A stretch of DNA of 64,000 nucleotides. Origin: Eutreptiella sp. 'Long Island Sound 2002' (taxonomy: Eukaryota > Euglenozoa > Euglenophyceae > Eutreptiales > Eutreptiaceae). The stretch lies in assembly GCA_964036045.1 (NCBI GenBank), contig OZ038401.1:33284397-33348396 (forward strand), written 5' to 3'. Positions within the stretch are counted from its first letter, which is position 1; each line of letters begins with the position of its first letter. This document shows, in pieces, positions 51,690-60,472 of the stretch. The translations under genes and the position numbers were made by a program. Under the pieces are notes generated by a model, which worked only from the letters and a program-made list of their open reading frames with translations, was not told the origin of the DNA and did no database searches.

Positions 51690-51765
51690 GTCATGGCCCA
51701 GTGGATACACCACACCTCTTCTGACCCGTGGAGGATGGTTCGAACCCCGGGGGGGATAGAGATGC
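51690..51765 (+). mobile_element. tRNA-derived SINE head
   Basis: The block tggcccagtggatacacc matches the polymerase III A-box consensus, and ggttcgaacccc at 51735-51746 is a perfect B box at tRNA spacing. The unit is followed by a C/T run and a GA-rich microsatellite as tail. Acceptor-stem pairing is poor, so a true tRNA gene is unlikely. Confidence 0.6.
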
Positions 51766-51796
51766 ACCGAACAACCCGAACCCCCCTTTTTTGGGC

Positions 51797-51960
51797 GCGA
51801 GAGAGAGGGCGCGAGAGAGAGGGAGAGAGAAACAGAGAGAGAGAGAGAGAGGGGGGGGGTAGAGCACGGTGGGAAAGGAACAGACAAGTGCAACAGGAGA
51901 GAAAGAGAAGGGGAGAGCAAGAGAGAATGGAAGGGAGAGAGTAGGAGAGAGACCCACAGA
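51797..51960 (+). repeat. GA-rich simple repeat
   Basis: (GA)n with GGGAGA interruptions; possibly the tail of the preceding SINE-like unit. Confidence 0.85.
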
Positions 51961-53009
51961 GCGAGAGACCGGGGCTAACCGGCGCAAAGGGAGGTGGTGG
52001 GTTCGAGCTGACCAGGGTTCGAGCTGATCAGGGTGGGTTCAAGCTGACCAAGGTAAAAGGGACGCCACGGCGGCACGGAACAGTCAAGAAATGTCAAGAA
52101 ATGAAAAAGCAGGGCGCCGTAGCGCCCCTGAGCCACAGGCTCGACACGTTGTCACGTGTTGAACAGCCGAAGCAAGACTGGGGCGGCAAGAGTGCGGCCC
52201 AAGTGAGCATGACGGAAGCAAGTAGGCATGAATGTGTGGGCGGCATGCGCATGCATGGTGGGGAGCTGAAATGGTATGCGCCACACGCCAAACAGCAATG
52301 ATTTGTTGAGTTGCCTGACAGACGGAGCACATACTGAAATGCCGAGACGCCTTTGCGCCATCCAAGGCGCCATTGCGCCCCTTAGGATTGAGTATGACAC
52401 GTCCTCACGAGCCAGAGAGCAAGTGCATGACAGGGTCACGACCTGCAGGGCAAGGGTTAGAGACTAACCGGCACTGTGGGTGGGTGGTGGGTGCGAGCTG
52501 ACCTAAATGTCCAGAGGACCAGTGCCAATGCACAGTCAGCAACCACCTGGTGTGGTAAAGAACTGGTCTACGCTGCAGTGCAGCAAGCAAAACACTGAAC
52601 AATGTGGTTATGACCATGCGCTTGTGACACGGGGGCGTATGCGAGCCCAGTTTCCGTTGCCTCATGGCCGGGTTTTGAGAGATAGTGGTGTCGGGGCCAT
52701 GGCGCCAACCACGCCGAAGTTTTCTTGTGCATGCTTCCCTTTCATCAAACCATCCATGTTTTGAGCGCTAGATTAGGAAGATGGGGCGCTAAAAAAATCT
52801 CGTTTGTTGCGAAGTGAAGATCACCACAACCACTATGGACACACCTGCCAATTTGCAGCCCGTGCTTCCAATGGCAGCTTCTCCAAACCCACCCCAGACA
52901 CACATCCCCCCTAGAGGTATGCATGTGGTTGTTGTGGGTCGTGCGTAGTCCCCCCACCTTGGGAATCTCCCCCCATGGCCGAACCCCCCCCCCCCCAGAC
53001 CCTCCAGCC
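51961..53009. other. No gene; diverged duplications
   Basis: Blocks ctaaccggc and ggtggtgggttcgagctgac occur near 51974-52000 and again near 52467-52503. The block gcgcccctgagcc... near 52115 recurs loosely at 52370. The 65-bp repeat at 52608-52672 pairs with 41873. No domain recognised. Confidence 0.4.
52608..52672 (+). repeat. Dispersed 65-bp repeat (partner at 41873-41938)
   Basis: Shares tatgaccat, tgacacgggggcgtatgcgag and ccgttgcctcatgg with the earlier copy. Confidence 0.55.
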
Positions 53010-53330
53010 GACCCTGTGCTGCGGTGCACAAGGGAGGGGAGCCTGTCCCTCCGCCTTGGACTGTGGTGCACAGGGGTGGGGAAGTTGTCCCTCCGCCCTG
53101 TGCTGTGGTGCACAGGGGAGGGGAACTTGTCTCTCCGTTTGGTGCTATGATGCACAATGGAGGGGAATCCATCCCTCTGCCCTGTGCTGTAATGCACAGT
53201 GGAGGGGAACCTCTCCTTCCGCCCTGTGCTGAAGTGCTCAGGGGGGGGGGGGGCTGGCTGTCCCTCCGGCCAATGCTGATGAGCTCAGGGGAGGGAAACC
53301 TGTCCCTCCACCCTGTGTTGTGATGCCTCC
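53010..53330 (+). repeat. Minisatellite, 42-bp period
   Basis: Seven to eight units each contain cctgtgctgtggtgcacagg and gaggggaa-cttgtccctccgcc. The tgcacagg block recurs every 41-42 bp. Long open frames on both strands here are a consequence of the 42-bp period, which is divisible by three. Confidence 0.88.
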
Positions 53331-54083
53331 CCCCTGCACCCCCTACCCTAGTGACGTGGCGCTAGTCTAAAAACCCTCACGATGGTAGCTGTGGGACGGG
53401 TAGCCCACACGCACTGCCAACCGTGAAACCAGTCGTGATGCGTCGTGTTTGCCGTGCCACCGCGTGACTCCTCTCCTGCCATCGTGGCGCTTGTTCCAGC
53501 TCCACTCCACCCATGTGGTGCGCTCTCTCTCCTCGTCTCCGTGTCTCCAAGGGATGAGTGCCGCCCCCTAGGTGCCTCCCTCCCCCTTGCGCAGCCCCCT
53601 CGCGCGTCGTCCTACTACCGGCTCTGGCCCGACGACGTCGACCTCGCTGTTGCAATCCTCCAGACCGCTACGCAGAGAGTTACGACGGGGACTGCATTCG
53701 ACGTATCTGCGTGACACCTTGTGCAAGGGTATCGTGAACTGTTTCCCGCGACGCTCCACCGGTGAGCCCCGCTCGCCTAGACGCCCTATGGGTTGCAGCC
53801 CCGCGCACCGGCGGAGCGCTCCCCCTGCGCCCCCGTCCTCATGAGTCCTGGGACCGCAGATGCGCTCCGTCAGGCGGCCTCGGGTTGCTCTGCGCTCTCG
53901 CGCCATGGTTGTTGTTTCTTTGCACCATGGCCACACTCGTGGCGCACTATGCTTTTCTTTGGCACCCACTTCAATGGCTGCCACCCTTGCCATCTTGCGG
54001 TGCTCCCATAACCCCTCTACCACATACCCTCTTCTGTGTCTTGCGGCCAGAGACCACCTGCTCCCTTCTCGTTGCAGCGCACT
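53331..54083. other. Upstream of the C2HC ORF; possible exon
   Basis: A plus-strand frame near 53610-53714 (R-L-W-P-D-D-V-D-L-A-V-A-I-L) has coding-like codon use and follows a cttgcgcag acceptor-like site. It may be an upstream exon of the gene below. This is not certain. Confidence 0.3.
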
Positions 54084-55490
54084 ATGTCCGAACACTCCTC
54101 ACCGTCCTAGGACTCCCCCTCCCCAGCTCCCGAAGCTACTCGAGGCGGAGCCCTCTGCCGGGGGCCATTCCCCATGTTTCTATTGGATATTGCCCAGTTT
54201 GACGACACCGAACGGTTGCAGCGAAGCCTGGACATGCTAAAAGACGACGCGCTCGAGGCGGCGGACGCGGCCGTACGGGCCCCCGACCCCGCCCTATCCG
54301 ACTTGTGTGATGCCCTGCGCCAGACAGCGGTGGATGGTACCATCCAAGCTATTACCGCCCTGACAGGAGCTTGGACGCCCAGGGGGCTCCTACTTACGGC
54401 CACCGTCACGGTCGCCGCGGGCCCGTCAGAGGTGAAGATTATCGAGCCACGGGGGGGGTGGCCGGGCCCGGTCCTTGTATGCAACCCCCCCTAGCCCCCC
54501 CCCCCCCCCCCGTAGCTCCTGGAGCAAGGCTCTCTGAGCACACTGGTCATAAAGCGTGCATTCGCATTACGCACGCTGTTCCTGCAATCCCCCCCTAGCC
54601 AGTCCATCCCCCTAGAGTGCCACTACTGTGGCACAGTTGTGCGTGGCCTGCCGGTGCACGTACGCGATGAATGCCTCCCCTTTTTTCTCCTCCAGAGCAG
54701 CCTACGAGCGCGGGCCCTCTGCCTGCTGCTTAAGGTTATGCAGGGTACCGTGGAGTCCCTCTCCTCCCTTGTCCTGCTTGGAGGTCGCTACCGCCTGCAG
54801 TTCACCCTAGATGGCCCTCACTTCCCAGAGTTACAGCGAGACAGGTACCCCCACCAGTCAGACCGCATCAGAGCCTCAGGTTTGTGGTATAGTGAGGGCC
54901 AGTCCACACGTATCAGTTGGCCTGCACGGGCACGTCGAGATGTCACTTATCTCTTACTGCAGGGCCTTGCCCAGCCCGTCCCGACCCTTCCTGACGTGCA
55001 GCGGCAATGGGATGCCCTGCCAGTGGATGCCACAGTGACTATCGATGATCCCAGGGTCCTTCAGGCAGCAGTGGCGGGTGGCCGGCACGTTCACTTGCCT
55101 ACTAATCTCACGCTTCTCGGCCAGGCAGTGGTACGGACCCTCCCGTCTTGTACAATGCACTTATGCGGCCAGCCCCTGGACCCGATGCCCCGGCCCACTG
55201 TGAGCCTCCAGCTGGCCCCGATACCCGTGTTTGTGGCTCAGGGCACCACACTGCCCTATGCCATAGCAGACGTGTGGCACCGGCTACATGCGCGGCTGCC
55301 GGTTGTGCTTCTTGCAGACTGCCCGTCCGCGCTCGGTGCCTTCCATGCGTGTGCCGGAGCTGAGCTCCACCTCCGTGGCTCTGTGGCGGTCCTGAGGTCG
55401 TCGCCAACACCAGTTGGTCCCTCCATCTACTACGGACCTTCACCACGTGACGCTCACAACACTATGATAGATGCTATTCCGGTGCACTAG
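54084..55490 (+). CDS. Unknown protein with a C2HC zinc finger, probable 45-nt intron
   Basis: ATG 54084 follows the acceptor-like tctcgttgcag, but TAG occurs at 54108-54110. An alternative exon start is 54111, right after cctag. The frame encodes a helical acidic region, then a Gly-rich stretch with in-frame stops at 54492 and 54513. Both stops lie in 54471-54515, which begins GT, ends AG, has a poly-C tract and is 45 nt long; removing it keeps the frame. Next is a C2HC finger (C-x2-C-x9-H-x4-C, 54618-54674) and about 270 residues with many Leu, Val and Pro that I cannot assign, ending at TAG 55488-55490. It could be a retroelement gag-like or ORF1 protein, or a host gene. The neighbours are mobile elements, which favours the former. 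Confidence 0.4.
54471..54515 (+). other. Probable 45-nt intron with poly-C tract
   Basis: Begins gtccttgtatgcaa, has 17 consecutive C at 54495-54511 and ends gtag. Its 5' end plus 11 upstream bases (25 bp in all, 54460-54484) recur exactly at 50842-50866, also ahead of a C run. That suggests a mobile intron-like sequence. Confidence 0.45.
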
Positions 55491-57029
55491 TTCCAGCCTT
55501 TCCCTTGCCTGCCTGTATACGACAAAGGTCCGTGGTAAGGGTTGTGGGGTTCAAACTTGCAACGGTGCGCCGGCGGTCAACAGGTGGAACCCCATGGCGG
55601 CCCAACTGCAGCACACACCGGAGCACGCTGCGCACGCCCAGGAGCCGTCGGACGTGAACCGACAGCTTGAGCCCAGCCCACCTACGCCCACAGTCCCGTT
55701 AGTTGGCGATAGTCGCGGCCTAAAGCCCGTACCGCCGGCTGAGTTGTGGACAACGGGTGGCTGAGCAGGTGGCAGACCGCGAGGGGGGGGGGGGGGTGCA
55801 CAGAGCACAACATCCGCTTGCCCTGCCTATCGCGAAGGCAGCAGTGGTGGACATCTGGCCTCATGGACCCGGAGAGGCCCCCTGAGCACTCAAACGACGC
55901 CCTGCGTCTGGCAGACGCGCAATACGGTGCAAGGGTCCCGACCCAAACCCAAACCCAACCCCCCCCCCCCCCCGGGCCCCCCAGCGCCTCGGCCACTCAT
56001 GAACATCATGACAATCCATGCTAATACGCCACTGTACCCCATTTTTCTGCGACTCGGCAAGAGTGGCCTGCGGGGAAGGCACAATACACCGGGGACTCCG
56101 TAACCTTATGCCCCCTCTCTCTGTGAGGACGGCGGGTAGGCGAAAAGTTGCGGTAATGTGCTGTCTCAGACAATGAGTCTGAAGAGCCACATCATCCAAG
56201 CACAATGTCGAACAGTTGTCGATGGCACCAGATAGGATGTAAAAAAAAAAACAAAGCCTCCAGGCCGATCGTTGCCTGATAGGCATGGCAAACCGCTTTC
56301 ACTACCGCATGAAGGGTCAACACATGTTATGCCAGTCCAATGCTTGGACCTTTGGTCTGCTCAGTTTCTTGGTGCACCTGTGCTGTACATAAATGGACCT
56401 TCGGCTTTCTGGGGTTCTCCCCATTACACTCAATGAACACCACAACGAAAGCAAAGTGACACCTTTTCGTGTCAGATGTTGAGGTACAATGCAAGATATG
56501 CTTTTCAAGTGGCCCCGGCTTGCCAGGAGTCTACATAAGTGTACGTACACGGATGATTAGGTTGTGATGGGCGCCTCCGGTCAGCCCAGATTACCGGCTC
56601 CTTGAACCACTAGACTAAGGGCTGAAATTGCCTATGGTGGGGGCATCCAATCAATCATTACCGACCATCACCCCCCCCCCCCCCCAGTACACTCAATGAC
56701 ACCTTGAGCATCAAGCACTCAAAAAAATAGAATTATATCCTAGAAATGCTTGTCAAGTTCCATTAATATGGCATGATCCTGGCCCTAGGCTCAAAGCAAG
56801 TCTACAAATTCAAGCTCGGACAAAGGAAATTAGGGGTCTGGTACTCATGTTATGGGTGAAGGCTCTTACAACTCCAAGGGGTGCATAGTGCACTGTGCTC
56901 ATGCCGTGCACGCATAGCTGTTTGGTTCCCCTATCAACACTTGGAACTAGGACCGAGTTGGATCTTTATGGTTCTCCTGAAGGTTGAAAAACAGCTTAGT
57001 TTTATGTCAAACCGGTCCACCATATGGTA
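55491..57029. other. No gene recognised
   Basis: Just after the ORF, ggggttcaaacttg near 55550 resembles a B box. G and C runs lie at 55782-55796, 55959-55973 and 56671-56685; the last is followed by cag. No domain seen. Confidence 0.4.
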
Positions 57030-57660
57030 CCATGGGGCGAGAGACAACTCATGGAACAGCTGTTTGCAATCGTTTGAAGCCTAATCGCTATGCAAGAAGA
57101 ACAGCCCACATTGGAGACGCCTGCATGACGCACTGGTGATCATCCCTTGGGACAGTCGTCCTGAAAATACGATGAAAAACGGCTCATTTTCACCTCATAC
57201 TGGACCACCGCCTGGCACTACGGCGTGAGGGATGCCCCAATGAAGACACATTTGCAATCATTTGATAGCCCGATTGCTATGGAAAAAGTACGGCCGCCCG
57301 CTGAAGACGCCCACATGGCGCACTTGTGATCGTCCTGAGCTTTTGGGACGATGGTCTTGAAAGCAGGATGAAAAACGGCTCATTTTCACCTCAAAATGGA
57401 CCACCGCATGGCACCACGGCGTGAGAGGCACCTTATTGAGCACCCATCTGCAATCATTTTGTGGTCCAATCATTGTGGAAGAAGGACAGCCCTCGTTGGA
57501 GAGATGCCGGTGACCACGGCATGGCACCATGGCGTGAGAGAGACGTCATTGAATACCCAATTGCAATCGTTTGATAGCCCGATCGCTGTGGAAGAAGGAC
57601 AACCCTCATTGGACACGGCTACATGACACAATGGTGATCGTCCTGACTGTTCAGGATGAT
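57030..57660 (+). repeat. Tandem repeat of about 190-bp units
   Basis: Four diverged units. Anchors near 57032, 57222, 57418 and 57530 read ggcgtgagag or similar, each followed by tgcaatcgtttgatagcccgat and gaagaaggacagccc blocks. The last interval is shortened to about 110 bp by an internal deletion. Each full unit ends with gatcgtcctga and gaaaaacggctcattttcacc. Confidence 0.8.
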
Positions 57661-58721
57661 CGTCCTGAAAATTGGCCGAAAATAGCAATTTTTGGGACAC
57701 TAAATCGGCAAACAAAAAAAAGGGCCAGACGGCTCAAATTCACACAAAACTTGTTTGAGGTTGCAAAGGTAAGGGCAAGGGCAAGGGTCAGGGCCGTCAA
57801 TGTGTTGGAAAAATGACAAGGGGCATGATACTGCCCCTGCAGCGGGGAAGCCAAGCCCAGGGATTTACCACAGAGTCTCCTCGCCTACCCATCCAGGAAG
57901 GTGCAACATTCATTTGGGGAGGGCGCGGGTGGGGGTATTTGAGCCCCTGAAGAATTTGGTGGTGGTATTTGGAAAATGGGCTCGGTTGAGATGGCCCAAG
58001 AAACCGATTTTTTCTTGTGCAGCAGCGGGCCACTTCACTTTTTGGGGTGTTGGGGTGGCAAGGAATGGCATTGATCAAGGTTTCTTTTGAGGGATGGGGG
58101 TGGGGTCTGGGAAGTGGTTTTGAACCCCCTGCCCTGTGCAAGATGAGTTTTCCCCATGCTCAAGGGCAGCACCAGTAACCAAAACCTGGGGGGACCGCCA
58201 GCACCCAGGCGTTGCCACGCCCACCCACACAGGCAGCGCACGGATGCACCACAGAGGGCGACACACAGTATTCCCTCAATCCCCTCTTTCCCTCGGGGAG
58301 GGTGTCGGGGCAGGGCCCCCAGCATTTGCTGAACCTAAGGCTTGACCCCACCCCTTGAGGACTGTGGTATGGACTGTACTTGGCTCTTGCCAATCATGTT
58401 GTATCTGGTGCCCTCCTTCAGTGTGATGACCGAGCACTGGCCGAGGATACATAAGTCGAAGTTGCAAGGGAAAAAGTCTGAGTTGCAGTGGGCATGTCAC
58501 AATTGTTTCATCCTGATGGGATGGGCATTCGAGGGGGTGATGATGAAGGTTTCATGCATGCACTGGAGCTGGGTAGTACCATTTTCCATATTGGCATGGG
58601 GAGCCTATAGGGCTAGAGTGGGTTCAATGCTTGACTAAGTTGAGGGGTGAAAAACCATTGCGAAAAACCATTGACACACAATTTGTTGGGCCCGCAGGTT
58701 CTGCTGTGATAGGGATCCGGC
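57661..58721. other. No gene; possible tRNA-derived block
   Basis: A B-box-like ggttcaaaacc lies on the minus strand near 58113-58123, with a variable tRNA-like surrounding I could not resolve. The segment ends in the acceptor-like ttgttgggcccgcag near 58697, shortly before the ATG at 58722. Confidence 0.35.
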
Positions 58722-58979
58722 ATGCGGATCTCTGTCCTGTTTGGGCTGATCCTGGGCCTGTCAGTGGTCGTCGGTTCGCTAACGGCCTGGGCTATCTCGT
58801 ATATCTCCTCCCTGGACCGGCTGTCCCAATTTGCGGACTCCTCCATGAAGTCCACCGCGATGATGGCAAACGGCTTCTCGATGCTCGCGGAGCGCCTAAT
58901 TGAAGAGGGTGGCATCGTCATGCAGACCCTGATCAACAATTTGACCGCCAGTCTGGAGACGTTCAACACAGGACTCGAG
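58722..58979 (+). CDS. Membrane protein, exon 1 (signal anchor and luminal helix)
   Basis: ATG 58722 opens a frame with a clear hydrophobic segment (residues about 4-28), either a signal anchor or signal peptide. A long amphipathic helical region with sequon N-L-T follows. The exon most likely ends at gactcgag/gtggtc, codon phase 0 after 86 codons. The next exon at 59594 is also phase 0. The architecture (N-terminal membrane segment, extracytoplasmic helices) is that of a single-pass sensor such as a Cache-type cyclase or kinase receptor. A Cache-domain exon lies 4 kb downstream on the same strand (62939), also phase 0. Whether they form one gene is inference. Confidence 0.5.
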
Positions 58980-59593
58980 GTGGTCACTGTTGCTTGGCTG
59001 GAGGTCGGGTTATCTTGGCTCCTCTTTAGGGCACTGCATTGTGCTGTGTTGAGCGACATTGCAGTGCAAAGCAGAGCTGTACATGTGTTGAAACGGCTGT
59101 TCTGCATTTGCAGCACAGGTGCTCTGGAATGGACTAAGGCCAGAGGCTATCAAGCGCGTCTACTGCCAAACCATTCGCCCAAAGCACCTCTCTTCCCTGT
59201 TGGTCTCATTGTGCGATGTGTGGTGCCTGCGGACTTTGGTCAGGAGAGGAGGTTGTACACTCTGCAGGGCATTTGCCGCCCTTTGGCTGACCTATTCGAC
59301 CTTGTTGAGCAGCCTGTGTACTCAAATCTGGCCGTAAATCTGCTGAACTATGTGCCAAATCCCCATTGTGGCTCTCAGAGACCCGCCGACTAGGGTAATA
59401 CGATGGTGTTCTGTGCTGACCCAGGCTGTGGTATGTGTTTTAGCCCGGTCAGACTCAGTGTCATCACGTTGCTGCACTGCAGCAGGGAATGATTGACAAT
59501 GTGCAGCATGTGCAGCATTGGCACATGCCCGGTCCACGCCAGGCTTTCTTCCCCTTCCTCTCTTCCCATTCATTCCCATCCTTTTGCCATCAG

Positions 59594-59851
59594 AGGCAAG
59601 TGAACGCCACCACTGACGTCCTGGAGCTGCTGAACGCTAGCCATATGGAAAGCAAGGCACAGATGGCAGCATTGGCAACGGCCATGGCCGTTGTGTCTGA
59701 GACCACCATGAACATCTCAGCAAGCATTGCCACGGAACTGGTGATGGAGCTGCAAATAGCCTTGGTCCAACAGGCAAGCTACAAGTTCCAGAAGTTCATC
59801 CAGAGCTGCCTGACCGCGAACCAATGGCTCACAGACCTCTACAATCTGGAG
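59594..59851 (+). CDS. Membrane protein, exon 2 (extracytoplasmic helices)
   Basis: The acceptor ccatcttttgccatcag is followed by an open phase-0 frame of 86 codons with three N-glycosylation sequons (N-A-T, N-A-S, N-I-S) and Ala/Met/Leu-rich helices. It ends at a possible donor (ctggag/gtcttt, or gct/gtaatg nine bases later). Sequons and helical character fit the luminal/extracellular region after the anchor in exon 1. Confidence 0.5.
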
Positions 59852-60154
59852 GTCTTTGCTGTAATGTGCTGTGCCTACACTTTCATAAATAAAGAATAAG
59901 TCAATGATACCATGCACTTCGTTGGAGGGTGTTGCGGCACCAAGCACACACTTAGCACAGGTAAGAGGGTGCATAGCGTACGTAGTGTCGGCACGCTGCA
60001 TGTACAGTGCAGGCATTGCCAGTGTGAGGGCATTCCGAGTTGAAAATGGCCACAAGTCACAGTTCTAAGGAATAATTGCAAGGAATAATGGTGATTGGGG
60101 ATTTTGCCCCTTGTCTTTTGCGGGTAATTGTCCATCCACTTTTTCTTGGGCTAG

Positions 60155-60262
60155 CACTGCCGGGTTCACTATGGGCAATCTCCCTTGGCATTGGTCTCTT
60201 GGTTGAGGTCACGATCGACGTTGCCCTCCTCGTCATTGAGTTTAATAGCTTTAATCGCATTA
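60155..60262 (+). CDS. Possible exon encoding a transmembrane helix
   Basis: After the acceptor-like actttttcttgggctag the frame reads S-L-W-A-I-S-L-G-I-G-L-L-V-E-V-T-I-D-V-A-L-L-V-I-E-F, a good membrane helix, then basic residues (N-R-I-K-G-K-E-K-R-R). This could be the second membrane segment of the protein above. The phase does not match exon 2 with the simplest donors, so confidence is low. Confidence 0.3.
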
Positions 60263-60390
60263 AAGGCAAGGAGAAGCGCAGGGCAAGTAGATTTTGCATT
60301 TTTGAAAGTGTTGTAGAGGAATGCAATATTTTTTTATGTTGGCAACTACCTTTTTGTACATCGATTGGCAAGAATTGTTGCAATGGGTGA

Positions 60391-60472
60391 GGAAGTGGAA
60401 GGGAATGGGGAGGTACCAGCAAGCAGCGGAAACGTGCTGCTTGCTGGTACCTCCCCATTCCCTTGCACTTCC
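60391..60472. other. Near-perfect 37-bp hairpin with 8-nt loop
   Basis: The arm at 60391-60427 pairs with 60436-60472, with a single mismatch (the eighth base of the left arm). The loop is ggaaacgt. The stem includes ggtaccagcaagcagc. It is the strongest small palindrome in the window. As RNA it would give a stem of the size of a microRNA or small-RNA precursor. As DNA it could be a young palindromic insertion. No flanking target duplication seen. Confidence 0.75.

Noticed and set aside
50592-51920. Longest open frame in the window (442 codons, minus strand)
   Set aside because: It lies antisense to the RNase H fragment and the ORF at 51036 and reads through a GA microsatellite (giving Ser/Leu repeats). 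It has no domain, so it is a shadow frame.
53010-53330. Repeat-rich open frames that could be a collagen-like or surface protein
   Set aside because: The 42-bp period is divisible by three, so all frames stay open on both strands. No start, splice or flanking coding signal was found.
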